This document shows positions 51,478-61,795 of a stretch of DNA of 64,000 bases, piece by piece. The notes beneath the pieces were generated by a model. That model had not been told where the DNA came from. It was given only the letters and a program-made list of their open reading frames with translations, and did not search any database. Position 1 is the stretch's first letter. Each line of letters opens with the position of its first letter. A program made the position numbers and the translations under genes. The stretch comes from Aliikangiella maris (GTDB lineage: Bacteria > Pseudomonadota > Gammaproteobacteria > Enterobacterales > Kangiellaceae), in NCBI RefSeq assembly GCF_040719265.1, contig NZ_JBFDAH010000007.1, positions 1 to 64,000 on the forward strand, written 5' to 3'.

Positions 51478-52227
51478 TTATTTAAGCGCCTTATAAAGCT
51501 GCTTAAACCAGTTTTCAACTTGTGAAGTGACACTCGGCTCGGCCAAACGAGGGGGAACTAACTGCTTGTTTCGTCGCCAGCTTGGCCGAATCGGCGTTAA
51601 AGTAGATACCTTTTTACGCGCAACGATAATGTAATAACTGCAAAAATAATCACAAAACAGTTGCACTACACGCCTGACCCATGGGTAGGCATTACTTTTC
51701 TGCAGCTTTTCATTGGTCATACTGATATTAATTGTACTTTCAGTTTCTAACCCTAATAACCTAAACCAGTCAGCCAACCGAGTTCGGCTAATATCTTTAT
51801 GTTTTTTCAGTTTATCAATACGTCTTTGACCAAACCAGTGTTTAATGCCATACCAGCTCAGCGGGTTTCGTCCAATAACAACTAGCACACCTTCTGGAAT
51901 TAAAACCCGTTCAACTTCTCGCAGTATCTGATGAGGGTTATTACTTTGCTGCAATATTGCTGGAAGCAATGCAAGATCGATACAATCAGCGGCAACCGGC
52001 AATTCTTCAAAGCGGCACTTTACTGTCAATTGATTACCTTGCGGTCCAATGACTAATTGCTGCTTAATGCGCAGCGCATCACCACTCAGCTGATAAGCTA
52101 AATCACTGTATAAAAGCGCATTATAACCAAAGACCTGCGCCAAAACCGGGTTTAGGTTTTCTGCGATTAATTGTATTCTTTTAAGAGATAAATCACGGTG
52201 ATTACTCTCTTTACCTAAATCAGACAT
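51478..52227 (-). CDS. SAM-dependent methyltransferase-like protein (YafS-like)
   Basis: 249 residues. A Methyltransf_11-like core is visible: LPVAADCIDLALLPAILQQSNNPHQILREVERVLIPEGVLVVIGRNPLS in structure, i.e. the motif II strand followed by the post-III loop. The usual Gly-rich motif I near residue 35-45 is poorly conserved here, so SAM binding should be tested. The gene is divergent from gloB and upstream of rnhA, exactly the place of E. coli yafS, whose substrate is unknown. Confidence 0.85.
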   Translation of the reverse strand: MSDLGKESNHRDLSLKRIQLIAENLNPVLAQVFGYNALLYSDLAYQLSGDALRIKQQLVIGPQGNQLTVKCRFEELPVAADCIDLALLPAILQQSNNPHQILREVERVLIPEGVLVVIGRNPLSWYGIKHWFGQRRIDKLKKHKDISRTRLADWFRLLGLETESTINISMTNEKLQKSNAYPWVRRVVQLFCDYFCSYYIIVARKKVSTLTPIRPSWRRNKQLVPPRLAEPSVTSQVENWFKQLYKALK

Positions 52228-52298
52228 ATAGCCCTCGCAATATCATTTACGCTAGAATATCGGCTAAACCAACTTATTAATCATAGCTCAAGGTCAAT

Positions 52299-53081
52299 AT
52301 GATAGCTATCACTCCGATTCAAGCATTTAATGACAACTATTTTTGGGCGGTTCATAACAAAAAAGAAGCAATTATTGTCGATCCTGGCGATGCAGAGCCA
52401 GTAAAGCAGTTTTTGACAGATAATCAGCTTAACTTGAAAAGTATTTTAATCACGCATCACCACTGGGATCACACCAATGGTGTTGAGACATTAAAGTCGC
52501 TTTCTGGCGCGACGGTATATGCCCCCAAAAGTACCAAAATTACCGTTGCCGATATTCGCTGTCAGGATGGCGATGAAATTACACTGCTTGACGGTTCACT
52601 CCAATTAAGAATTATTGAAGTCCCTGGACACACTCTCGATCATATCGCTTATTTTTCTGCTAAAAATGCACAACACGCTAATTTGCTATTTCCCGGAGAT
52701 ACTTTATTTTCTGGAGGCTGTGGTCGTGTATTTGAAGGAACACCAACTCAAATGTGGCAATCCTTACAAAAACTCGCATCATTACCAGAAGATACACTAA
52801 TTTATTCTGCCCATGAATACACTTTATCTAACCTGGCTTTTGCTAAATCGGTAGAACCCGGCAATTTGCAAATACACCAGCATATTAAAAAGGTTGAGCA
52901 ACTACGAAAGCAGCATCAGCCTTCGTTACCCACAGTATTAGGAACAGAAAAAGCTATCAACCCATTTCTGCGAGCCGAAATCCAGCAAGTGATAGAGTTT
53001 GCTCAATCTCAAGAAAATCAACAGCCATTAACACCATCCGCGGTATTTAAGATTATTCGTCAGTGTAAAGACAATTTTTAA
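52299..53081 (+). CDS. gloB: Hydroxyacylglutathione hydrolase (glyoxalase II)
   Basis: A 260-residue metallo-beta-lactamase-fold thioesterase that hydrolyses S-lactoylglutathione, the second step of methylglyoxal detoxification. The dinuclear metal motif THHHWDH (52-58), the VPGHTLDH histidine, the LLFPGDTLFSGGCGR aspartate loop and the AHEYT histidine are all present, as is the C-terminal glutathione-binding domain (NPFLRAE). Length normal. It probably has its own promoter facing the yafS-like gene. Confidence 0.97.
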   Translation: MIAITPIQAFNDNYFWAVHNKKEAIIVDPGDAEPVKQFLTDNQLNLKSILITHHHWDHTNGVETLKSLSGATVYAPKSTKITVADIRCQDGDEITLLDGSLQLRIIEVPGHTLDHIAYFSAKNAQHANLLFPGDTLFSGGCGRVFEGTPTQMWQSLQKLASLPEDTLIYSAHEYTLSNLAFAKSVEPGNLQIHQHIKKVEQLRKQHQPSLPTVLGTEKAINPFLRAEIQQVIEFAQSQENQQPLTPSAVFKIIRQCKDNF

Positions 53082-53219
53082 GCATAATTTGACACACATC
53101 GAAGTAAAAAATACCATTAGCTGTCAATATACTGAATACACTTAGAAATAGCATAATATTTACACACAAATGCATTGCTAAAATATGTGTTCAAAATCAG
53201 CAATCAAGAGGAATATCAT

Positions 53220-54857
53220 TTGAAGTTCAAGTTGTCACTAGCCAGCCTTTTTATCGTTTTAAGTGGTTGTCAGTCAAACCTTTTGGTTCAACAGTCCGCA
53301 GATCAATCTACAGATCTTAATGCCCAACCCAAAATTCTTGCGCAGAACGATCAATTAAATACTGCTACACCACAACTCACCGAGGCAGAGCAGATTTTAG
53401 ACTACCTTAATTCTTGCTTAATAGAAACAGATGCAACCGATAAAGATGCCTATTTAGACGTATGGAATCGTGTTCATTCACAACTGACTTTTCAAATTCC
53501 AGATAATCGAAGAGTCCGCGCTCAAAAATCCTGGTACTCTAAACATCCCGAATATATGAAGCGAGTAACTAGCCGTGCAGCGCCTTATTTGCATTTCATT
53601 GTAGAAGAACTAGAAAAACAGCAATTGCCCATCGAACTGGCATTGTTGCCAATTGTAGAAAGCGCCTTTGATCCTTTTGCTTACTCTCATGGCAGAGCTT
53701 CGGGTATGTGGCAATTTATTCCAGGAACCGGTAAGAATTATGGTTTAAAACAAAACTGGTGGTACGACGGACGACGAGATATTTATCTATCAACCCAGGC
53801 AGCCATTAAATACCTGACCTATTTACACAAACGATTCGATGGTAACTGGTTACATGCCCTGGCCGCTTATAACTCGGGGGAAGGTAACGTCAGTCGTGCA
53901 ATCCGTAGAAACAAAAAACGCGGAAAACCAACTGACTTTTGGTCATTAAATTTGCCGCGAGAAACCAAAGCTTATGTACCTAAACTGCTAGCACTAAGCG
54001 ATATGTTAGCCAATAAACACGATAATCCCGAGTTTTGGACCCCCATTTCTAACTTACCTTATTTTGCAAGAGTAACGACAGACTCTCAAATAGATTTAAG
54101 CTTGGCAGCTTCATTAGCAGAAATTTCAATGAATGATTTTTATCAGTTAAATCCCGCTTATAATCAATGGGCAACTGCACCTCAAGGACCTCATCATATT
54201 TTATTACCCATTGATAAGATTGAAGTATTTCAAAACAATCTGGCTAAAATTCCCGTTGATCATCGAATTTCTTATAAGCGCTATACCATTAAGCCCGGCG
54301 ATAGCTTAATTTCGATTGCCAAAAAGTTTTCTACTAGCGTTGCTCTGTTAAAAGAAAACAACAATATTCACAACAATATGATTCGAGCTGGAAAAAGTCT
54401 GTTAATTCCTGTGGCATCGGCTAAACGCGACGAATATCATAAAAGCACCGAACAAAGATTAATTGCCAAGCAAAATACCCGACATAAAGGCCATAAGACC
54501 ATCTATCAGGTGAAATCGGGCGACTCTATGTGGGAGATTTCTCGAAAATACAAAGTCAACATGAGAAAACTTGCCAAATGGAACAATATGGCACCAACAG
54601 ACCCACTCAAAGTTGGACAGCAACTGGTGATATGGAATCAATATACGCCTAAGCTCGCCAGTTTATCCCAAGCGAATAAGAAGACAAAAAAAATACACTA
54701 TAAGGTTAGACAAGGAGACTCTCTGGCACGAATTGCCAATAAATTTAACGTTAGTCTTGGCAATATAAAGCGTTGGAACAAAAGTACGGGTACTAAAAAA
54801 TATCTACAACCAGGCGACTTAGTGACTTTATATGTTGATATTACTCAGCAATACTAA
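53220..54857 (+). CDS. mltD: Membrane-bound lytic murein transglycosylase D with three LysM domains
   Basis: 545 residues from a TTG at 53220 that has AAGAGGA 7 nt upstream; the N-terminus then reads MKFKLSLASLFIVLSGC, a lipoprotein signal with lipobox LSGC. Earlier in-frame starts would spoil the signal. The SLT domain (about 120-265) has catalytic E147 (LPIVESAFDP), then GMWQFIPGTGK and AAYNSGEGNV. Three LysM repeats follow, each opening with Y-T/Q/K-I/V-x-x-GDS (YTIKPGDSL, YQVKSGDSM, YKVRQGDSL). It cleaves peptidoglycan glycan strands at the outer membrane's inner leaflet. gloB-mltD adjacency is seen in E. coli too. Confidence 0.96.
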   Translation: MKFKLSLASLFIVLSGCQSNLLVQQSADQSTDLNAQPKILAQNDQLNTATPQLTEAEQILDYLNSCLIETDATDKDAYLDVWNRVHSQLTFQIPDNRRVRAQKSWYSKHPEYMKRVTSRAAPYLHFIVEELEKQQLPIELALLPIVESAFDPFAYSHGRASGMWQFIPGTGKNYGLKQNWWYDGRRDIYLSTQAAIKYLTYLHKRFDGNWLHALAAYNSGEGNVSRAIRRNKKRGKPTDFWSLNLPRETKAYVPKLLALSDMLANKHDNPEFWTPISNLPYFARVTTDSQIDLSLAASLAEISMNDFYQLNPAYNQWATAPQGPHHILLPIDKIEVFQNNLAKIPVDHRISYKRYTIKPGDSLISIAKKFSTSVALLKENNNIHNNMIRAGKSLLIPVASAKRDEYHKSTEQRLIAKQNTRHKGHKTIYQVKSGDSMWEISRKYKVNMRKLAKWNNMAPTDPLKVGQQLVIWNQYTPKLASLSQANKKTKKIHYKVRQGDSLARIANKFNVSLGNIKRWNKSTGTKKYLQPGDLVTLYVDITQQY

Positions 54858-54936
54858 TTGAAAAAGACTTAATATCAAGCTTATTAACTAATACTTTCTA
54901 GCGCGTTTTAGACTTCGTATAAAAAGTTAAGCAAAC

Positions 54937-55947
54937 TCATTTGGGCTGATAAACCATATAAATATCAGCCCGTTGATAAATTGACTCAGCGCTTGGATGT
55001 GGTTGCTCACAAAAGCCCAATTGATGATACAAATTAATTGCAGGAACCAGTTTCCTATTCGATTCAAGGTACAACAATTGACAAGTTGACTGCTGATAAT
55101 AATCAATTGCTGCTTTTGCCAGTATTTTCCCAACCCCAAGTCCTTGATAACATTCATCAACGGCCATTTTTGAAAGTTCAAGTTGATCGCCATTTGCAGG
55201 AATAAGTGCCACGGTTCCAATGATATCTCCCTGATATTGAGCAAAAAATATTTGTCCGCCAGCATCAATAATATATTTTTGTGGGCAGCCCAATACCTCT
55301 TTGTCATGTTCTTCAAGATAAAAGTATTTTTCCAGCCAGGCTTTATTCAGTGCATAAAACGCATTGTCATACTGTGCATCGTAAGCCAAAATTTGAATTT
55401 CCTGCTGTAATTTTTTCCTTTCCAGATTGGCAACCCGTCGTTTAATGCTCTGCTCTTGCAAAGCGTGTTCCAGCTGTTCAATATTCGCCAAAAGACCAAA
55501 TCGGGTTTCTTTGAAAATATCGATGATGGCTTGTTCAATCCATAGCCATAGAGGAAGCAATGTTTTTACAACCGCCAAACCCTTTACAGAGAGAAACAAT
55601 AATCGTCTTCGCTCATCAGCTTCATCTATGGTATGTTGAATCCACCCTTGTTGCTCCAACTTTCGACTCAATTGGCTGATTGCTGAGTGGGTCAAGCCTA
55701 AGGCATCCGCAAGCTCACTAATCGACAGCGCAGATTCAATACCAATATTTTCGGTTAATTCGTTAAGGCTTTGCGTATTTTGCTGATATTCATTGGGCAA
55801 TAGCAGCTGTAACAATGGAAAACAGCGGCTTTGCAAGGGAATACCACGCGACAAATATAGCTCATCACACTGTCGGTACAACAACTCGCTAATTCGTCTA
55901 AAACGAGAACCCAACGCCATATATCCCATTTTCTCAAGACTTTGCAT
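54937..55947 (-). CDS. MarR-type regulator fused to a GNAT acetyltransferase
   Basis: 336 residues with two domains. The first (about 1-150) is a MarR winged helix: LSISELADALGLTHSAISQLSRKLEQQGW is the HTH and DERRRLLFLS the wing. The second (about 190-336) is a GNAT domain with ELSKMAVDECYQGLGVGKILA (the acetyl-CoA loop Q/R-x-x-G-x-G/A) and a C-terminal NLYHQLGF. Such fusions exist in many bacteria with unknown substrates. The start is uncertain: ATG at 55947 has little ribosome binding sequence, while an in-frame ATG at 55929 has TTGAG close by. It converges on mltD. Confidence 0.9.
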   Translation of the reverse strand: MQSLEKMGYMALGSRFRRISELLYRQCDELYLSRGIPLQSRCFPLLQLLLPNEYQQNTQSLNELTENIGIESALSISELADALGLTHSAISQLSRKLEQQGWIQHTIDEADERRRLLFLSVKGLAVVKTLLPLWLWIEQAIIDIFKETRFGLLANIEQLEHALQEQSIKRRVANLERKKLQQEIQILAYDAQYDNAFYALNKAWLEKYFYLEEHDKEVLGCPQKYIIDAGGQIFFAQYQGDIIGTVALIPANGDQLELSKMAVDECYQGLGVGKILAKAAIDYYQQSTCQLLYLESNRKLVPAINLYHQLGFCEQPHPSAESIYQRADIYMVYQPK

Positions 55948-56095
55948 ATCTTTTAATCCACAAAACAGTATTAATCATTTAAATAACGAATATAAAATAA
56001 AATACAATATAAAATATTATATAAGGCAATACGTAAGAATTTACATATATACTCGAAATATATACCAAAAGTAAATAGATAAACCGCTGACACTA

Positions 56096-57499
56096 CTACC
56101 TGATTTTCATTAACACTAACTTAGCCTGACATACAAATAACTGAAAGGCCTCTTGCTGCTCTTGAGTTATTTGGGGTCCGTTAACGCCGTTATCAGCATA
56201 AAAACAACCGATAACTTTACCTTCAACAATGAGAGGTCCCCACAGTGATTGCCCTACTCCAATACGATGTTGAATCTTTTTGCGCGTTGAGCCATTTTCC
56301 CGCAGCTCTGTCTGACGCAAAATAGCCTTATTATTTAACACCTTTTGATGAATTTCGGGAATATCCTGAAAACAATCAAACTTAAAATTTTCCTTAATCT
56401 GACTCCCCATTCGCTCAACAGAATGTTTAGCTGATATACGACTCCGATCAGGACTGAGTAATCCCACCAACGCACAATTAAATCCGCCGCCTCGCTGAAT
56501 TCCTTCAAGTAATTGCTGTAAAACAACATTAATATCAATTTTTTCTCGGTACAGAACCGATAATTCTTGAATAATTTCAAGTTGAAGGGTTTTATCAATA
56601 TTTATCTCTAGCGGCTCGTTCACGCTTTCTCTTTCAGGCTCATTGGCTAATTTTAAATCAAGCTCTAATCCCATTTTAAGCAGGCTTTTTTGGGTTTCTT
56701 CTGTTGCCTCAATAATTTTTTCTGAAACTTTTTCAGGTGCTTTACCCGTATAACGACAAATTGACTTTATGTGCTTTTCTACCGCTTGATCCATACCTTT
56801 AATTTCACAATAGCTGGCAAAACTGTTACCCAACAATATGCTTCGCAATGGACTGGTCTCGGCATAGTGCCCGCCTATCATCTCACCAATCATTGGAGCA
56901 ATATTCCATGTTTGACAAAGCCCTAATGTTAAATCGTTAAAAAAACAGCCTATTAGGTCTTTTTCTTTACCATCATGCAATGGATAAGCATTATTTAGCG
57001 GTTGATAAACCGGACTATCTTCATGAATTGTCGAATATACTGAAACTTCGCCCAAACTCATTAATAAGGCTGAAATAAATATTTCTTCAGTATTTTTTTG
57101 GCCATAGAGCTGAGCAATATTTTTTGCTTGAATAGCAGAGTGAAAACAGCGAGATAAGAGTAATTTTAAACTTTTTGAAGATTCTTTTTTCAAAAAAGAT
57201 TCTATCAACATACAACTGGCACAAACTTCTTTAATGGAACGGTGTCCCAATATCATAATTGAACGACTGATGGTACGAATCGTACGGCCAGAAGTGTTGA
57301 ACAAGGCACTGTTCGCCATTTTTAAAACGGAAGCGGTTAAATTAGGATCTTTTAAAATAGTCCTGGCCAGCTCTGAGGAATGTTTTTGCGTATAAGCTTC
57401 GACACTTGATAAAGCCCTTACATTTTCACCAAAGCTGGGTATTGAAGACTGCTTTAATAACTTTAACCACTCGTCTTTATTCTGCGGTGAATCTGACAT
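56096..57499 (-). CDS. HDOD-GAF signalling protein
   Basis: 467 residues. The HDOD domain (about 12-210) contains IPSFGENVRALSSVEAY, the DPNLTASVLKMANSALFN helix and SISRSIMILGHRSIKEVC, the typical pattern of this HD-like domain with degenerate catalytic residues. A helical linker follows, then a C-terminal GAF-like domain (about 315-465; FNCALVGLLSPDRSRI ... SLWGPLIVEGKVIGCFYADN). Family members act in signal transduction, cyclic-dinucleotide or motility pathways, without a known common reaction. Monocistronic as far as visible. Confidence 0.88.
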   Translation of the reverse strand: MSDSPQNKDEWLKLLKQSSIPSFGENVRALSSVEAYTQKHSSELARTILKDPNLTASVLKMANSALFNTSGRTIRTISRSIMILGHRSIKEVCASCMLIESFLKKESSKSLKLLLSRCFHSAIQAKNIAQLYGQKNTEEIFISALLMSLGEVSVYSTIHEDSPVYQPLNNAYPLHDGKEKDLIGCFFNDLTLGLCQTWNIAPMIGEMIGGHYAETSPLRSILLGNSFASYCEIKGMDQAVEKHIKSICRYTGKAPEKVSEKIIEATEETQKSLLKMGLELDLKLANEPERESVNEPLEINIDKTLQLEIIQELSVLYREKIDINVVLQQLLEGIQRGGGFNCALVGLLSPDRSRISAKHSVERMGSQIKENFKFDCFQDIPEIHQKVLNNKAILRQTELRENGSTRKKIQHRIGVGQSLWGPLIVEGKVIGCFYADNGVNGPQITQEQQEAFQLFVCQAKLVLMKIR

Positions 57500-57644
57500 C
57501 TGAAGTTTATCAATACTAAATTTATTTAAGTATAGACAAACTTCTCAGATAACCAGATTTAATTATGTAAAAGCTAATTTTTAATCTACTAACCGACTAA
57601 GATTGATATTAAAAATATCAGAATATTCGGAAAATATAAGCCAA

Positions 57645-58877
57645 TTAGTTTCGAAATAAGACTTGTTCGCGTTGAAACCACCAATTACAAAGCCCAAGCA
57701 ATAACCCCGCAATAACTGTTGTTGAAACAAATATGACAGCCAACATGCCCATATCGATGGTTCCCTTAAAAATCTCTTTAATCGCCAACGAAACATTAGT
57801 TATCGGCACCGAGGCCCAAACCCAGTCCAATTTGACTCCGGGAAGTAAAGGTAAAATCAATGGGAATATGACTAGCATCATTAAGGGAGACATGTAGTTT
57901 TGTGCTTCTTTAAATGTACGTGCATAAATTGAAACACTTAACAAAACCGATGCAAAAATTGCTGCAACTGGTACCAACATTAAAAACATCAAAAACACAT
58001 CAAAACTTGATATCGTAGCCAGTGCTTTCATAATTTCATTAACGGCACTACTCCCCTGACTACCAATTCCCGACAGCATCATTGGCCCTAAAAATCCTAT
58101 CATCAAACCAAAACTGATGAGAGAAAAAAACACTGAAACAAAGGATGTTGTAAAAATTACCAGAAACTTAGCTAACACCAACTGGAAGCGTGGTACAGGC
58201 GTTAATAATAGCGTTTCCAATGTTCCGCGTTCTTTTTCACCTACGCCAATATCAATTGCAGGATACATTGCACCACTTAGCCCAATTAAAATTAAAATGT
58301 ACGGCAAAAACCCACCAATTTTTTCACCAAATGATTCACGCTTATCGGCGGTCGAAGTTTTTATTAACTCAATGGGATTGTTAATTGCTTTACCTTGCGC
58401 TTCACTCAACCCCAATTGTGCATAGCGACGATTCACCTCTTGCTCTTTCAAATCCTTAATTGCATCGTTGACTCGTCTAAAAATAATTGCGCTGGTTGTA
58501 GCTGAATCGTTATACAGCATTTTTATTTCGATGTTTAAGCCTGCTCGTAAGCGAGCTTGCGCATCTTCTGGAATTACAATCGCAAAGCGCAGATCGTTTG
58601 CGTTGATCATCGTCTTCGCTTTCTCTATATCCTTAACGGTCTCTTGCTTTAATTTGTCATTCTTTACAAGTTGCTCAACTAATTCAGGATAATATTCACC
58701 ACCAACTATCGCATAAGATAAATCTTCATCAACCGCTTTTTTAGCAATCTTGGTACTCAGTGTTATAAAACCAAGCATGATTACCGGCATAATTAAAGTC
58801 GGTAATAGTATGGTAAAAATAAGAGTCTTTTTGTCGCGAGTTAATTCTAACAACTCTTTTAAGTAAACTTTTAGCAT
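57645..58877 (-). CDS. natB: ABC exporter permease, NatB type
   Basis: 410 residues: one N-terminal membrane segment (about 18-42), a large extracytoplasmic domain (about 43-190), then five C-terminal segments, the ABC2_membrane_3 layout. The EKERGTLETLLLTPVPRFQLVLAK coupling helix is characteristic of Na+/drug exporters of the NatAB class. It overlaps the ATPase gene by 7 bases, so the two are translationally coupled. Substrate unknown; sodium export is only suggested by family naming. Confidence 0.9.
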   Translation of the reverse strand: MLKVYLKELLELTRDKKTLIFTILLPTLIMPVIMLGFITLSTKIAKKAVDEDLSYAIVGGEYYPELVEQLVKNDKLKQETVKDIEKAKTMINANDLRFAIVIPEDAQARLRAGLNIEIKMLYNDSATTSAIIFRRVNDAIKDLKEQEVNRRYAQLGLSEAQGKAINNPIELIKTSTADKRESFGEKIGGFLPYILILIGLSGAMYPAIDIGVGEKERGTLETLLLTPVPRFQLVLAKFLVIFTTSFVSVFFSLISFGLMIGFLGPMMLSGIGSQGSSAVNEIMKALATISSFDVFLMFLMLVPVAAIFASVLLSVSIYARTFKEAQNYMSPLMMLVIFPLILPLLPGVKLDWVWASVPITNVSLAIKEIFKGTIDMGMLAVIFVSTTVIAGLLLGLCNWWFQREQVLFRN

Positions 58878-59677
58878 GTTACGGCTACCTCTTTTTCAAC
58901 CAGACTAACAAAAACATCGTATAAATTTCCTGTTTCACTCAACGCTTTAAACGCCTGTAATGAACCATTAAATTGGGTTGTCCCATGATTGATTAAAACA
59001 ACACGATCACACAGTTTTTCAACTTCATGTAAATGGTGAGTAGAAAAAACAACGGGCACATTGCTTCCTTTGTATGATTCAATAAAGTCCAATATTGTTT
59101 TAGCTGAAATCACATCAAGTCCAGTAGTAGGCTCATCCAACACAACAACTTCTGGCCGGTGTATAACCGTCCGAGCTATATTGGCACGCTGTTTCATTCC
59201 TGTTGATAAAGTATCGGCTTTTTTATCGGCAAAGCTGTGAATATCAAGCAAATCAAAAACTTTTTGAATTTCTTTGTCCAACTCATCTTCATTCATACCA
59301 TGTAGCCGTCCAAAATATTGAACATTTTCTCTGACTGTTAAGCGATGATACAAACTGGTTGTTCCGGATAAAAATCCAATTCTTCGTCGCATAGCAACAG
59401 GTTGAGCAACCACATCATCACCATTAATCATAATGTTGCCTTCGCTCGGCTGTAATGCTGTTGAAAGCATTCTAAGGCTTGTTGTTTTGCCAGCACCGTT
59501 AGGTCCAAGAAGGCCCAAAACCTCACCAGAACCACAGCTAAAGCTCACATCTCTAACGGCATTAAACCAATGCCCTTCTTCACGGACATCAACGACTTCC
59601 TGATTTTTCTTTTTATTTTCCTTAATCGTTTTATTATCTAGTCTAAACCGTTTTTTCAAATTTTTTACTTCGAGCAT
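58871..59677 (-). CDS. natA: ABC exporter ATPase, NatA type
   Basis: 268 residues from the ATG at 59677; a longer frame from a TTG at 59779 gives an N-terminus unlike an ABC protein (AGGAG lies 12 nt before my choice, a little far). Walker A GPNGAGKT (K64), signature LSTGMKQR, Walker B VVVLDEPTTGLD and the switch His (STHHLHEVE) are intact. The insert REEGHWFNAVRDVSFSC after the first strand is usual for NatA of gammaproteobacteria. Partner of the overlapping permease. Confidence 0.92.
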   Translation of the reverse strand: MLEVKNLKKRFRLDNKTIKENKKKNQEVVDVREEGHWFNAVRDVSFSCGSGEVLGLLGPNGAGKTTSLRMLSTALQPSEGNIMINGDDVVAQPVAMRRRIGFLSGTTSLYHRLTVRENVQYFGRLHGMNEDELDKEIQKVFDLLDIHSFADKKADTLSTGMKQRANIARTVIHRPEVVVLDEPTTGLDVISAKTILDFIESYKGSNVPVVFSTHHLHEVEKLCDRVVLINHGTTQFNGSLQAFKALSETGNLYDVFVSLVEKEVAVTC

Positions 59678-59900
59678 ATCACTGCGCACTCCTGACAATA
59701 AAAGGATAAAATTCGGGTAATTTTCACCATCATATAGATTAGTCTTCAGATCGACGAGTTTATTACCATTTTCTTCCAATAATTAATCATTAATTTATTG
59801 AATTGATGAAATAAATGTCAAATTCGTTCGATATCAGTGTAATAAATTTAACAATATAAAGACTAAATAACCTGAAAATTCTATCAAAGGGGAAAACTTA

Positions 59901-60605
59901 ATGTCCAATTCAGCGAATAGTTTATCTATATTTACCAATATCCTTACCTCTCCTCAGCAGGCATATCGTGATATTCAGCAGTCCTATTCAATTTTATTTC
60001 CGTTAGGGCTAATTTTAATTCTAAATACTGCTGCTATCATTTTGTTATACAGCAACATCGATTATCAATGGTTTATTGAGCAACTTGTCGAAGCCGAAGC
60101 AGGTGATTTATCAAAAGCAGAACAAGATGCCATGCGCCAGGGAATGTCGATGATGTCACCGGGTGTAATGGGAGCCATCAGTGCGGTAACCGTCGCCGTT
60201 ATCGTTTTTGTTGTTTTTGCCCTTTATTCGCTTTACCTAGTGATTGTTTCCAGCATCACCAATGATGGCTACCAATTTAAGCAATGGTTATCACTAGTCT
60301 CCTGGAGCAGTATTCCTGCAATTTTTGGTGCACTGGCTTCAATTATATTTATTCTAATGAGCGAAAATGGACAAATTTCACCGGCATCAGTGAACCCTTT
60401 AAGTTTAAATGAATTAATTTTCGGTCTGGATGGAATGAAAGGTGCAGGAAAAATACTTGCGTCTACCGATATTTCAATCTTCTGGACAATTGCTCTCCTG
60501 ACAATTGGATATGCGCAATGGACAAAAAAATCATTTATTAAGTCATTTTTAATTGTTATTTTGCCCTACGCCGCTTACTACGGTATCAGTTTAAGTTTAT
60601 TGTAA
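59901..60605 (+). CDS. Yip1-family membrane protein
   Basis: A 234-residue protein with five predicted membrane segments (about 29-51, 93-119, 132-153, 195-210, 217-233). The opening SIFTNILTSPQQAYRDI and the GYQFKQWLSLVSWSSIPAIFGALA segment fit the bacterial YIP1 family of unknown function. It starts a plus-strand set with the following adaptor and ABC genes (19 bases to the next ATG), so it may assist that transporter. GGGG about 8 nt before the ATG. Confidence 0.85.
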   Translation: MSNSANSLSIFTNILTSPQQAYRDIQQSYSILFPLGLILILNTAAIILLYSNIDYQWFIEQLVEAEAGDLSKAEQDAMRQGMSMMSPGVMGAISAVTVAVIVFVVFALYSLYLVIVSSITNDGYQFKQWLSLVSWSSIPAIFGALASIIFILMSENGQISPASVNPLSLNELIFGLDGMKGAGKILASTDISIFWTIALLTIGYAQWTKKSFIKSFLIVILPYAAYYGISLSLL

Positions 60606-60624
60606 AAACAAAGGCCAATAACTT

Positions 60625-61791
60625 ATGAAAAAAAGTATTATCCTCATCTTAATATTATCGATTGTAATTGGTGTCCCTTTAGCTAAAAAATATTTTAGTA
60701 ATGAGAGTGTTAAAGAAGTACAAACTGAACAAGTCGGTTTGCAAACGATAAAAGCGTCAATTTTAGCTTCAGGTCAACTAAAACACGAAGATGAAGTGAA
60801 ACTAACGGCAGAAGTTATTGGCAGAGTGACCCAATTATTTGTCAAGGAAGGTGATAAGGTAAGCAAAGGAGAGCTTGTATTAACGATTGATGATCAGACC
60901 TATCGCGCTGCGGAAGAACAACAACAAGCGGCAGTTGATCAGCAAAAGGTCAGCATCGAAAAACAAAAATTGATTGTCGAAAATTTGCATAAGCAATGGC
61001 AAAGAAAATTAACCTTATTCGAGAAAAAATTATTAGATCAAGATGCTTTTGATTTAATTCATCATCAACTTGACGTTGCAAAGGTTGATTTAAAGGCAGC
61101 AAATGAAATACTAAAACAAAATCTCGCGCGTCTGGAACAAGCTAAAGACCAACTGTCCAAAACAAAGATACACTCACCTATTAATGGAATTATTACCTCT
61201 CTAGATATAAAGGAAGGTGAAACCGCAATATCCAGCACGACTAACATAGCCGGTTCAGCATTAATGACGATTGCTAATCCATCAAGTATGTTAGCTGAAA
61301 TTAATGTTGATGAAGCTGATATTTCAGAAATAAGCATTGATCAAAAAGCAGAAATTATTGCCATCGCTTTTCCTAATGATCCAGTCAATGCGGTAGTTGA
61401 ATCGATAGCTTCCAGCGCAAAACAGGCTAGAGGCCGACAAAGCTTGAGCTTTGCTATAAAGCTTAAATTAATTGATAGTTCGACCATTCATTTACGACCA
61501 GGCATGAGCTGTCGAGCAGAAGTTTTTACCCGCGGTGAAAAGCAGTTGCTTGCGGTACCGTTAAAAGCGATTAGAGTTGAAGAAGATAACGACAAAGAAA
61601 CGGTTGAAAATTTCGTTTTTACTATTGAAAACGGTGTGGCTAAAAAGGTAAAAATTAAAGCAGGGATTTCCGATGATGCTTACCAAGAAGTATTAAGCGG
61701 AATTGAGCCGGATATTGCGATTATCACTGGTCCAGATAAAGTATTGCGACACTTAAAAGATGGTGACACTGTATCTACAATCGGCGAGTAA
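60625..61791 (+). CDS. Periplasmic adaptor (membrane fusion) protein, MacA/HlyD-like
   Basis: 388 residues: N-terminal membrane anchor (about 4-22), a lipoyl half-motif (VIGRVTQLFVKEGDKVSKGELV), a coiled-coil hairpin (about 100-185, Gln/Lys/Glu-rich), the second lipoyl half (TKIHSPINGIITSL) and a beta-barrel domain (LRPGMSCRAEVFTR). It would join the following ATPase and permease to an outer-membrane channel. No TolC-like gene is present in the window, so the channel is shared or encoded elsewhere. Confidence 0.93.
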   Translation: MKKSIILILILSIVIGVPLAKKYFSNESVKEVQTEQVGLQTIKASILASGQLKHEDEVKLTAEVIGRVTQLFVKEGDKVSKGELVLTIDDQTYRAAEEQQQAAVDQQKVSIEKQKLIVENLHKQWQRKLTLFEKKLLDQDAFDLIHHQLDVAKVDLKAANEILKQNLARLEQAKDQLSKTKIHSPINGIITSLDIKEGETAISSTTNIAGSALMTIANPSSMLAEINVDEADISEISIDQKAEIIAIAFPNDPVNAVVESIASSAKQARGRQSLSFAIKLKLIDSSTIHLRPGMSCRAEVFTRGEKQLLAVPLKAIRVEEDNDKETVENFVFTIENGVAKKVKIKAGISDDAYQEVLSGIEPDIAIITGPDKVLRHLKDGDTVSTIGE

Positions 61792-61795
61792 AAAA

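Noticed and set aside
54927..55316. 129-codon frame overlapping the GNAT half of the MarR-GNAT gene
   Set aside because: It lies in another frame of a region whose GNAT acetyl-CoA motif is clear in the annotated frame.
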